64,000 nucleotides of DNA, from assembly GCF_028476545.1 (NCBI RefSeq), contig NW_026732998.1, forward strand, positions 1-64,000. Reading direction: 5' to 3'. Source of the stretch: Physella acuta (Eukaryota > Mollusca > Gastropoda > Physidae). A program made the position numbers and the translations under genes. Shown one piece after another: positions 36,601 through 47,500 of the stretch. The notes under the pieces were generated by a model. The model did no database searches, was not told where the DNA came from, and saw only the letters and a program-made list of their open reading frames with translations. Every line of letters starts with the position of its first letter. The first letter of the stretch is position 1.

Positions 36601-37800
36601 TAAGAAAGGGTAGTTTTCAGAAGTAATGGACAATGAAGCCAGAACAAACCTATAAACATGAGCCATGTCTGAAACCAGGGATGGTTGAAAGTGTGAGGTT
36701 CCCATGATGTGCTGTTTTCATAGTGGAAACCTTCAGAACTAAGAAAATCAGCCAAATAAAAAAACCGAATTATAGTAATTTTATAATCAGTATAGTGTTA
36801 GACAAGAATCTACCCATGTTATTTGAGTTTTGAGATAACAATAAATTACAAATACTATAATTTGTTGGCTGATGTAGTTTTTTACTATCTTAATTCTTAT
36901 CTTATATCTTTCTACTGAGCAAAATAAAATACTTTGATTATTTCAGACAATTTAAAGCTGCATATTTTAATAAATTGATGCATAACTAAAACAAACACAA
37001 TAAAATATAACAAATAGAACACAAGAAACCATAATTTAAAAAAAAAAAGCTTTTAAAACTTAAAAGTTTATTGGTGAGTTTAAGTTAAAACAGTCAAACG
37101 CAAGACCTAGACATGCTAAAATAAAACCAGAATTCAAATGTATGTTTGGAGAATTAGAGTGAAATTGAAAATCTATGAAATTCTATGCTCGTTATTTTAA
37201 TATTAAGATATTCAGGCAAGACAAAGTCAGCTCCTGAGCATTGCTACGTTGTACCCTCTAGTCTAAACTACAGGGCAGCACTGTAGCCCGGTATTCTCAA
37301 TCACTCAATCATCCTTATTTTCAACTTTTAAGAGATTGTGGTGAAAACAAAATTTGAAAACTCAGTCAAGAATCTCGAGATGTTCTTGAATCTTGACTGA
37401 CTTGAAAGATTTTATAAGCAAGTTATCTCCCCTTTGCTTTATGATTAGCTAGTTGAATAGGCTTACTGGACATTACAGAGTTGACAAGAATCCCTCCATC
37501 ATATTGTTGACAAAAAAATGACAAGGATAAACAATTTTTTTTTTATGGAATAAACCTAGGCCTCTCCAATAAAGTCGAATAACTTCGACTGAGACGTCTG
37601 AGACTGGGTCCATTCTAAATTAAACAGAAGTTTAGCTTTAATAGAGCGTTTAGATAAAACATTTTAAAATTCTATAAGTTAAGATCTAGATCTAGATCTA
37701 CGTACATGCACTGCAGCTGCACTTTTTTCGTCAAAGTATTTATGCTTCCTGTTACCAGCATACCAAGCATCAAAAGAATCTGTTTACATGTGAGCGCCAT
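27669..37800 (-). CDS. SLC35F6: SLC35F6 orthologue, 14 coding exons, complete
   Basis: Solute carrier family 35 member F6 (C2orf18/ANT2BP), a DMT-superfamily multipass membrane protein found in lysosomal and mitochondrial membranes in mammals; its substrate is not firmly known. Coding exons from 5' to 3': 37800-37706, 36738-36650, 36300-36233, 36075-36020, 35222-35161, 34524-34445, 33472-33340, 31597-31503, 31276-31232, 30427-30247, 30026-29944, 29688-29646, 29344-29247, 27794-27669. They sum to 1254 nt, 417 codons plus TAA, all with GT-AG introns and consistent phases. Family matches by eye: LVTGSINTL near residue 22, GTSL near 119, QMLRGA at 136-141, QMIIEE at 209-214, MYFIPG at 247-252, SSIAFYNF in exon 10, LLIGTALYN in exon 13. 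Human protein is 371 aa; the extra length lies mainly in the exon 3-4 loop (charged, RHREKKERER) and a longer polar C-tail with a possible tyrosine sorting motif YSSM at 396-399. The start ATG has A at -3 (AGACAAAATGG). The exon 3 donor could be three bases earlier. Confidence 0.93.
29090..29215 (-). repeat. Intronic tandem repeat in SLC35F6, about 36 bp x 3-4
   Basis: Units AGGAGTTTGCACTATGTTAA plus AATGTTCTTTACA, just upstream (plus coordinates) of exon 13 and its donor at 29246. Confidence 0.75.
30889..31105 (+). mobile_element. SINE family 1 copy in SLC35F6 intron 9
   Basis: GGGACGGTGTGGTCTGATGG head, CCACCCAGCTCTGATGGG body and CTGTACTTCATCTGAACC end. Diverged head; antisense to the host gene. 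Confidence 0.75.
31630..31800 (+). repeat. Duplicated intronic unit in SLC35F6, about 100 bp x 2
   Basis: Two copies of CTCAATGCTGTGGTCAGTAG with matching left flanks (ACAGATAATAAGGAAA and ACAGATGATAGGGAAA), separated by a G-rich spacer. Confidence 0.75.
32017..32930 (-). mobile_element. hAT transposon remnant with intact terminal repeats and 8-bp TSD
   Basis: 914 bp. It begins CAGGGGTCTCCAAACT and ends with the complement of CAGGTGTCTCCAAACT. GTATAGCA flanks it exactly on both sides (32009-32016 and 32931-32938), the 8-bp hAT signature. On minus, 32838-32506 encodes 110 residues resembling hAT transposases of the GTF2IRD2/ZBED type (AMDESLGSYFPSQLIVFIRAVDE-like block, GTVTGEDIFNELKK). This is only a fragment of a transposase, so the copy is non-autonomous. 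A MITE-A is nested at 32079-32261. Confidence 0.88.
32079..32261 (-). mobile_element. MITE-A nested in the hAT element
   Basis: Reversed MITE-A: begins CAGAGTTTTTTAAATGC and ends ATCTGAAAGAAACACTG, with the TATA-rich core between C runs. Flanks TCGGGGGC and TCAGAGGC share 6 of 8 bases. The hAT remnant at 7891 has a MITE-A-like trace at the same site. Confidence 0.75.
33515..34045 (-). mobile_element. SINE family 2, two-headed (dimeric) copy in SLC35F6 intron 6
   Basis: Complement order: first tRNA-like head (CGGCGTGGTCGAGTCGG, GAGTTCGAACCC) ending near 34045, body with GTTCTTGGTTGGACAAAGG and CAGGCTGAAATCGGAGTC, then a second head (GGCGTGGTCGAGTCGGC, GAGTTCAAACCC) and an AAGAAGAAGAAG tail near 33650. 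A body fragment in the opposite orientation occupies 33515-33600. Confidence 0.8.
34640..34795 (-). mobile_element. SINE family 1 copy, shortened, in SLC35F6 intron 5
   Basis: Complement head CTGTAGAGCGCTAGACTGC with GAACCTGGATTC; the middle of the body is missing. It is sense relative to the gene. Confidence 0.75.
34980..35115 (-). repeat. About 24-bp repeat (CTCAATCAGGCTACTTCACTAT) in SLC35F6 intron 5
   Basis: Five units containing TCTCAATCAGGCTACTTC. They end about 45 bp from exon 5 (35161-35222), on its donor side. Confidence 0.75.
35296..35735 (-). repeat. 23-bp minisatellite x about 19 in SLC35F6 intron 4
   Basis: Nearly perfect tandem TCAGACCCCCTCTCTCCACA plus CAA. Copies differ mostly by one-base length changes in the C run. 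It begins about 75 bp on the acceptor side of exon 5. On the transcript strand the units are purine-rich (GGAGAGAGGGGG). Confidence 0.95.
35800..35965 (-). repeat. 23-bp minisatellite x about 7 in SLC35F6 intron 4
   Basis: Unit GTTATTGTTCATGTGTTAAA plus AAA, nearly perfect, ending about 55 bp from exon 4. Confidence 0.9.
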
Positions 37801-38593
37801 TTTGTCTAATAATCATGTGAACAGGTATCACGTGATAAATAAAAAATATCTTAAAATATAGATTTATTTTTCCTAATAACAAAATAAAATTATAATTTCG
37901 CCCCTAAGTTGTAAGATACAAAATTTATCATATTAACTATGCAAGTATTTTAATATTAAAACATCAGTTTAAAAAGAACACATTATAAAAGTAATCGAGG
38001 AGTTATTGGTGAATCGACCTAAGAATTTTTTTTTTCGTAGATTACGCTAAACTGGAAAATCCAGCGTTCCTAATGGAAATTCCCTAAATCTACTCTATAT
38101 TTCTAGGAATGTAAAAACTTAAAATAGCCCAGCTGATGAATCAATATTTCTTTAAAAGTGAAAGTGAATCTTGAAAGATCAAGCCAATGTAGTCTAAATC
38201 AATTTAGATCTGTAATCAAAGGGTGCAATATATCAAATATCATAAGTTGTTTTGGAATCTAGATCTAGATATATATTGTCTTCTAGATCTAATAATAACT
38301 ATTAATAGAAGAATGTAGATTTGTTGAGCATAAAAAGTTAAAAACTAAAACTGTCTGTAGTGTAGTCTGCTGTAGTCAGCGTAGTTACGTAGATACGTAG
38401 TAATAGTTTTTTTTTAGTAGCATGCAGAGATCTAGAATCTAGAGCTCTAGATCTAGATCTAGAAAACTAGGTCTTTCTAGCTATGCTGCTATAGATCTAG
38501 GCTACTTAGATCTATAGCTAGGAAGAAAATAATCTATTTATTAATAATAGTATAATAATATTAATAAGCCAAAGTGAACAACAATAATACAAC
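37801..38593. promoter_or_regulatory. Shared intergenic promoter region, SLC35F6 / DHX57-like head-to-head pair
   Basis: The start codons of the two divergent genes face each other across 793 bp, so this stretch must hold both 5'UTRs and presumably a bidirectional promoter. It is AT-rich and not a CpG island. It contains repeated overlapping AGATCT/TCTAGA palindromes: about 38260-38292, 38427-38463 and 38490-38512, with related runs at 37683-37701 (just inside SLC35F6 intron 1) and 38669-38680. No clear TATA box at a fixed distance was found. Transcription start sites cannot be placed from sequence alone. Confidence 0.6.
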
Positions 38594-41500
38594 ATGGCAG
38601 AAGGTTTGTTTGCAATTAAAATATTAAAATTTAGAAATTAAGAAATAAATAAATAGTAGGGCCTAATAAAATCTAGATCCTAGTTAGAAAAAAAAGTAGT
38701 TAGTTAGTAGGCCTGACAAATCATTTACATTTAGTACTTCTACAAAAATGTCACTAATTAATAAATTATAAATTAAATAGGCTACTACTAGTACTATACT
38801 ATGTCTATACAGTATACTCTATAACTATAATACACTATAATCTTTTATTAAATTGCTTGACTTATGACTTATTAAAGTTAAGGCTTACTTATATGAATAT
38901 ATTACTTATAATTATAATACTTAAACTTAGAGGTCTAACTCAAAGTGGCACATGTTTCGGAGAGGATACTAACACTAAAAAAAAAAGTAAAAATATTACT
39001 AAATTATTATATTGCCATGGATGATGATTGATAGATCTATGTTTTTTTCTCCCTAGGTCTAGATCCAGAAAATATTTTCATGCTCTTGCAAGAGAAATTG
39101 GGGATTGGAGTTACCTCTGCCTTTGATGCCAACATCAAATCTTTCAAGATGGATAGTGAAATGCAGGAAATTGTCAGAAATACTCTTGAGTCTTTGGAGA
39201 CAAAGAATCTCTCAAATGGGTTAGCTTTTCATTAGCCACACTATATTTTATAATGCTTTATATATATGAACTTGAAAACTAATAATGTGTAGTGTAAGAA
39301 GGGGTTATATTGCACGTGTTCCTTATAATGCCTTCTTATATTTTTAACAAACTACTAAATACAAACCTGAATGTTTATGCTTATCCGAAAAATACTTCAA
39401 ACAGTTAAATTAAAAATAATTAAAATGAAAAGGTTTAGGAAATTAAAATAGAAAAAAACTTGCACAAGATAGGTCAAAAATAAGATTCTTATTCCAGCTC
39501 ACCAGGAGATAGCGGTGAAGGCTGTCTTGAAGCTGTAGAAGAAGAATCAACAAACATTGCGTCATTAAAGATAGCTAATTCAATCAAATACTCATACCAC
39601 TGTGATCCAGAAGAGATGCTCGACATGAATCAAATTATAAAACTGGGGCATGAAGTTAAAAAGGTTTGTGTTTTTAAAAAACCCAACACTATTTACTCTT
39701 GTGTAATACTCATTTCATTGCCCTATTCTTTAAAGAAATAGCAAACTTTACTCTGGGATCATAATAATTTTGTTGTGCCAAATCACACTAGTTTTTCAGT
39801 TTAGTACTATAAGATATTCTCTGCTGCATTCATAAGAGCTGTCTTCATTACTAATTTACATGCATGTATATATAGACAAGAAATACAACATATACAACAG
39901 ATACATTATTCAACATAATAAAGTAACATATAAATTACATATTTATAGAATACATATAAAATACATACACCTGCACATACTTATGTTCATATATACATAT
40001 ACTGTGTGTGTGATAAATCTAAAAGCAAAATCAAATCCATAATGTATTTAGAATACACTACAGTATTTTAATTCAACACTGTTTTTTTTTTTAGCTTTTA
40101 TTTTATCTGTTTAATGAGTGTGGTACATTTTTTATTGTTGTTGGTTTTTTTTAGATCACACCAGAGTACTCACGTATGCAAGCAATTAGAAAAAATCTTC
40201 CCACATGGAACCATAGAAATCAAATCTTGGATTTTATTGCAGAGAACCAGGTGGTCATCATTAGTGGACTTACTGGGTAGGGTCTTTACTCTCACTTTGT
40301 CGTAGTTTTTTTAAAAAATCAATTTATCAATTTATCAAAATTGTTTATAATAGTAATTTAACATTAATGAAGTCAAGTTCGTATTTTGAATCTGCCGGAG
40401 ATAATTTTATCTGGATAAAGTGATTGTGTGGCTGTATTGTATAAAGTTTTTGAGAGCCGAGTCAGTTGTAGTTTTTTTAAAATAAGTAATCAAAATTGTT
40501 TATAATAATAGTTAAACATTAATAAAGTAAAGTGCAAATTTTGAGTCTGATAATCAATAAGGGAGATAATTTTTATCTGAATAAAGTGATTGTGTGGCTG
40601 TATAGCCTTAAGTTTTTGAGAGTCAGTATAGCATTAATCTTTACTGATGTGTGACATCATTATCTTTTCTCATTCATGCCCAAGATGGGGTAGATTTCAC
40701 ATGTTTCAATGATCTCGGAATTTAAAGTGGATAGTATGGTCAGCACTATGCCCATCAGCCTACATAAGTTAGGTACCCATCATATCTGAATCGACTAATG
40801 GACATAGTGCAGACTCAAGCTCAAGATCCGAACTCAAGATTTTATTGTTAGCAGTTGTTAGCTCTACAATCCAACCACGCTGTCCTCTATGACATGTAAC
40901 ACCCTAAATTTAATTTCTCTATGACCAGCTGTGGCAAGTCAACCCAAGTGCCGCAGTATATACTGGAGGAAGCCCTGCAAGAAGAGGAGTTTGCAGCAAA
41001 CATTGTGTGTACCCAACCCAGAAGAATCTCAGCCATGTCTGTGGCCAAGCGTGTTGCGGAAGAAATGGCCGAACCCTTAGGGGGTCTAGTGGGGTACCAA
41101 ATTCGCCTAGAAAGCAATACGGTAAAAGTGTTTTAGTATTAATTCTATTATAATTTTTTTAAGCATTGCTTTGTATTGTATTGTTGCTAAATCATGGTTT
41201 CGGATATCCAATTTTAAAGTTAAATTATGAAACTAATTAATTCATGTTCAAAATAGGCAATGAATTTTGAGTAATACAAGTTTTTTTTTTAATATAAATT
41301 TATATAAAAACTAATACTGCAGAGTAAAGAATGAAATTTTTTTCAAAGTATAGAACAAAATATTTTATTACAGTCTTTGTTTGTTCCATAAAGTTTTTTA
41401 ACCCGACTTTTTAAAAACACATCTGTACAGTCCAATCAAACTCGACTTCTGTTCTGCACTATTGGTATACTCTTACGTCGGCTGGAGGGTGATCCCACAT

Positions 41501-44500
41501 TGGAACATGTTTCACATGTAATCATCGATGAGGTTCATGAGAGGTCTTCTGAAAGGTGAAGGTCATTTTCTCATATTTCTGAAACCCATTTTCCTTTAAC
41601 AGTAAACAAAATTTATGAATTGAAAAAAATTATTAAAAAAATATTTTTTTTCAATTACAATTTTTTTTATAATTAAATTTAGTACCTGTCCAAAGTAGTT
41701 GTATATATCAAATGCTAAATTAAGACAATCATTCATAAACATCCATTCTTCTGGCTAGGTTTTTATTATGATGAACAGCATGAACATGAACAATCAATAG
41801 CTTGTTTTTTAAACTTTAAACAGGCCATTTGTTAAAGTGACAGTTTTTCTGGTATTTACTTAGTTATTTGTGAGGCTGTCATTTTTTGTTATACCAGTCT
41901 GTTAGCAATTGTTTTGTGTTTGCTGATAAAGCTAACAATAATGCCATTAGTGGCCAGTATAACTTATTGTATGGGACTGCTTGGCCTAGTGGTTAAGAGC
42001 TAGATTGCTAACCCGAAAGTCTCGAGTTGGAATTTGGGTTCAAGTCAGTAGAATGTCACTGAGTCCACCCAGCTCTGATGGATACCTAACTCATGTTAGG
42101 CAAAACAAAGGTGGCTGGGCATAGTGCTGACCACACTATCCCTTCATATGCCGAGGTCTCTGAAGCAGATGAACTCTACTTCATCTGCTCCATTTGTCTT
42201 GGACATGAGCGGGAGAAGATGATGATCACTTATTGCAATAGGTGTTTTATGGACTAAAAAAAAAATCTCTATTTGTTTTTTTCAATGTTACAACCAAATT
42301 TTTATTTGTTTTATTTCATAACCCAGTGATTTTCTTCTGATGATTGTGCGAGATATCCTAAAAGTCTGCAAAAATCTGAAAGTTATATTGATGAGCGCCA
42401 CCATGAATACTAGTCTGTTCTCAGAATATTTTGGTGTTTGTCCAATTTATGACATTCCAGGTTAGTTGCGATTGTTTTTTTACTTTGTTAAAACCAGGCT
42501 TTAAAATGTAATGTGCAGTCATTTAAAAAATGAGAAATTGTTGCCGTAACTGCTTTTAAAAACAAATTAACTTTGTGTCTTCTTTATGCAGGGCGTTTGT
42601 TTGAGGTTGAACAATTTTTTTTGGAAGATGTGATAGATCAAACAAGGTAAGTGTGAGGGTGTATTTTCTTTAGACACAGGTAGACACAAGTCGTTAGGAA
42701 TGAATCAAAGGATTTTAATCTCAACTTCAAAGTGCCAACCTCAATATAACGCTTTTTCTCTTCCTTATTCCACTCGCCACCCTTGACTATCACACATCAT
42801 TACACACCTCCTTACTCCCGCTCACAACACATCTGCCATTACATGAGCAGTCGTTTCCTTTGTTACACTCGTTCACTCCCAACAAAAACATACATGTCAA
42901 TAAACCCAGACTCCACACTGTCTAATAATACAAAAGTAAAAGAACACACACACATAGTTTACTGTACTTCATTGCCTAACAACACACCTTTCATACAATT
43001 CATATCGCCATAGTAAATTTAAAAAAAATCAACATCTAAAAAAAGTTGCACCTGATTTCTCAAAACTTTTAACAAGCTAACGAATATTCAGTTTTATAAT
43101 AGCGTAGTCCTTTTCCCTTGATCCCTTTAAATTAAAAAAAAATTAAGCTTAGACCTTGCATTATAAAAGTTATATTTCTTCAGTTATGTCATGGAGATGG
43201 ACTCACACTATGCTCGCCCAAGAAGTGAAACACGCCACTTCCATGACCTTGACCGTCAGCTGCACACCAGCTCAGGAAGGTCGGACGAGGCAAAGCCCAC
43301 TCTGCCAGATGCCAAGTTAAGTCCCCAACAGTTGAAGGCAAGATACTCAGGTGATTCAATGGTTTTTTCTTTTCAACAGGCGTAAAGTGTAGTAGTCAGT
43401 GGCAGAGGCAGGAGTTTGTCATTAGAAGTGTGGTTTTAACAATCCCATAAAACCCCCCTACAATACACGAGGGGCATAGAGGTGAACAGTAGAAAATTAA
43501 CTGACAAAAGCAGGACTATCTTTGGTGACTGCTAAGAAAATCATAAGAGATTGGTAAAAGTGGAGAGAGCTTTCTGTGGGGGGCCCTATGTCTTGGGCAT
43601 AAAAGGGAAAAGATGATAATAATACCATGTCAGAGGCACTAAGGTATTTTATATTCAACAAATAATGGCAATCAAGGACTTTTAATAAATCTTTTTGTCA
43701 TACTTTTATCTGTGCTATGTGTAGTTTGTGACAGTTTTTATTACTTAATAATTATTTAAATAATACTACAAACACTTAAAATGAATCGTCAAAGCTAAAA
43801 CAAATTTCCAGCTTGTGAACTCTTTAATGCTAGAAAAATTTTAACCGATACAGAACTCTAAATCAAGGGAACATATTTCACTATATTAGATTGAATTTTA
43901 CTTTAAATTACATTGTAATACTTCTGCACAATAATTCAATTATTACTTTACTAGAAATTTAAGGTTAGTATATTTTATAGCATACCTATATACTCCATAT
44001 TTGTTAATCTAGTCTAAGTTGTAAATCTGTGCTTTTGTTTGTTGAAAAAAAATAAATCAATTGTTGATCTGGGATACCAGGGCTGAAAACTTCCTCCCTC
44101 AAAACTCTGGCAGCAATGGAGTGTGAGAAAATTAATTATGAGCTGATTGTCCATTTGATTGAGTGGATAGTGAAACAGGACAGACAGGTAACTGGTTTCA
44201 GTTGAGCAGAGGGCATTTGTTGTTCTTGATTTAAAACTTAACTGTCGATTATTTAAGTAGGCTACAACTGTGAAAAGCATTTTTTAAAAACAAAATTATA
44301 TTGTGTGTGTAAAAATGTTTTTATTTAAAATCTTACACCAATAGAAATTAGAAAATTTAAGTTTCTATATTTAAAAAACCCATTATGTGCTTACAAATAA
44401 TCTTTTAAAAACACAAATTATAAATTATTGAATCTGCATGGCGTGGTGGGATGGTAGAGCACACAGTTGATAACTTGTATGTCTCAAGCTCATTTCTGAG

Positions 44501-47500
44501 CTCTGATTGGTACTTGACTCTATTCAGCTTCATATAAGTTGACCACACAGTCCATTAAACTTGATGGTCCAAGAAACAGATCAACTCTGCTTCATTTGTC
44601 CTATGGCTCTTTTCTTTAATCTGTTAACTATTATTTAAAAAAAAATGTATTAAAAAAATAGCTTTAGAAATTAATTGCTACATTTAAAATAACATTTTCA
44701 AAAATGTTTATTAGATCCCACATATGGAAGCGATCCTTGTCTTCCTGACTGGCTACCCTGTAAAAAAATCTAATTTAAAAAAATAGCTCTAGAATTGATA
44801 TCTCTTGAAGCAAATTTTTTTCCCCAATGTTTATAAGCTTCTAGTTAAAGGAGCGATCCTTGTCTTCCTGACTGGCTACCCTGTTAAAAAATCTAATTTA
44901 AAAAAATAGCTCTAGAATTGATATCTCTTGAAGCAAATTTTTTTCCCCAATGTTTATAAGGTTCCAGTTAAAGGAGCGATCCTGGTCTTCCTGCCTGGTT
45001 ACCAGGAGATCCAAACCCTCTATGACCTGATCTTTGAGTGCAAAGAGTTCTCCAGGAATTCATTGAAGTAAGATACATTTTCTTAGTCAAACAACCCATG
45101 TAATTTAATTAAGTTACATAACTAAGTAAAGTTAGATAACTCTGTTTAGTTTTTAACTATGTAAGGTTAGACAACTCAGTTAAGTTCAATATTAACAGTA
45201 TATAGTTCAGTAAAGTTAGATTACTCAATAAAGTAAGGTAACTCAGTTAAAGATCACTTCATAATGAAAGATAATTCAGTAAAGGTAAAAAGCTCAGTAA
45301 AGTTAATTAGGCTATTCTGTTTACCATGTAATCTTTAATTGAACACCAATAATTAGCTAAAACCCAAACATCATAAATAGTAGATATACAAATGACAAAT
45401 ATTAGATATCTCTGTAAATTTGCTCTTGAACATATTTGAAATGTTTGAAATTAGTTTATCCATTAACATAGAAACCAAAGTTTAATTCTTTGTTTTAAAA
45501 AATCAGTTTTAAGATAATTCCTTTGCACTCATCGCTATCATCTGAGGAACAATATTCGGTGTTCTTGTAAGTAAAACTCAATACTTTGTTTACCTTTTAA
45601 AACCAGATTAGTAAATTCATAAGAATTAAAAGAGTAAAATATTTATGTTTCTTTATAAGTAAAACTTAATAATTTGTTACCTTTTAAAACCAGATTAGTT
45701 AATTCATCTGAATCTGAAGAGTAAAATATTTTTTTTTTGCAGAAAGCCGGAAGAGGGTGTGACAAAAATAGTCTTGTCAACTAACATAGCTGAAACGTCC
45801 ATTACCATAGATGATATTGTGTATGTGATTGATACAGGGAGAATGAAAGAAATGAGGTCTGTTTAATTTTATCGTGTTTGTGTTTGCCTTATGTATTCCT
45901 GCTGCACTGTACTTAACCAGGTAGTACTGTATAAAGTAGCCAGCAATAACTGCCAATATTTCAGCCAGTAGGGATCGCCGTGGTCGAGACAGAAAAGCTC
46001 ATGGCTGATAAACCGAAATGTTCGAGTTCGAACCCTTGGGCAGATGAGGCTCGACAGCTGGGGACAGCAACTCTTCTAGTAGAGACAACTCCAAAATCAA
46101 ACAACTGCTGCCTTGTAGTTCAGAGGCATAGCGACCCTTCCCGGCGCACGGGGACAAACTTTTCGATTTGCACCCCCCTCGAGATTTTGATTTGCACCCC
46201 CCCCCCCCCTCAAACTTTCGATTTGCACCCCCCCTCGAGATTTCAATTTATTTTTCCAACCCATTTTGGCACCCCCTAAGCTCGGCGCCCGGGGACATAT
46301 GTCGTCCCCCCCCCCCGCCCCGCCCTCGCTACGCTACTGCTGTAGTTTGTTCTTGGTTGGACTAAGGCTATGGAAGCAAATCCAAAAAGAAAAGCAGGCT
46401 GAAATAGGAGTCAACTGCCTAAATGGCACATAACAAGTTGACACATAATACTTAATTGGGAAGGTAATACCTTCCAAGACTAGAATTAAGAACGAAGAAG
46501 AAGTCTGCTAGTTCTGTACCAATACGTTAGCTAGTACTGTAGGCCTACCATTATTAGCAAAACCATTGAGTTCTGAATATTGAATAAAATAATGTATATG
46601 TATTGGATCAGAACAAAAAAAAAAACATATCGAATAACTGTAGGATTAAGTGCAAACCCCAACCATAATTTCTCACAAGATTATTCTCTGCTTAAAAAAA
46701 AAAAAAAATTCTACCCCTGACCTTGACCTTCAGGTTTGACCAGGTGAAGAGCATGGAGAGCCTGGACATGGTGTGGACATCCAGGACCAACACCCTGCAG
46801 CGGATGGGCAGGGCGGGCAGGGTGCAGGCGGGCAAGTGCTTCCACCTGTTCACGTCCTACCGCTACAGGTATCACCTGCTGGAGCAGCCTGTGCCAGGTG
46901 AGTCAGTACCCTACCGTAATGTTAAGAGTTGGCTAAATTATAAGTCTGTCAAGGCCAATGAACATTTTTTACAAATTATTTGCGCTGGGATTGTTTTATT
47001 TATCTCAATTTAACTTGAAAAAAAAACTTCAACTCGATCCATTTTTTTATCACCAGAAATCCAACGAACTTGTCTGGAACAGCTGGTCTTAAGGACCAAG
47101 GTCATGACCTTGTTCAAGAACCAAGACATCCAGGTTTGAGTTCATAGACACATCTTTTAACATCTCAATGTTTATGACCTTTTCTGTATCATCATTAGGA
47201 ATATTTGTATAAGGTCACTGTGAGGGTACGCGTGGATTGGTTAGAATTTCTTCTTGTCACCAGTTGTGAGGGGGAATATAACATCAACCCAGATGTGAGA
47301 GTGGGGGTGATGAAGATAATACCAGCCTGGTTATAGTTTGGAATTGACACACACAAGTCCAATTCAAAGATAAATGTCCTTTATTAAACAATCAAATTAA
47401 TTCCCTACCTAACTAGCCTATTCTATACTCTCTACTACTACTGTCTGCCGTTTCCTAGATCTACCTATCTGACCGCTCTCTTCACTAATTATCAACTGTT

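Larger units (their letters stand above)
40155..42460 (+). other. Exons 4-7 of the DHX57-like gene: helicase domain 1
   Basis: Four exons carry the ATP-binding RecA lobe. Walker A (GLTGCGKST) is split across the junction of exon 4 (ends 40276 in the glycine codon) and exon 5 (starts 40929). Motif Ia TQPRR is in exon 5, DEVH in exon 6 (41431-41555) and SAT in exon 7 (42327-42460). All catalytic residues expected for a DEAH-type ATPase are present, so an active enzyme is likely. Intron 4 holds a 165-bp tandem duplication and a SINE; intron 6 holds another SINE. Confidence 0.9.
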
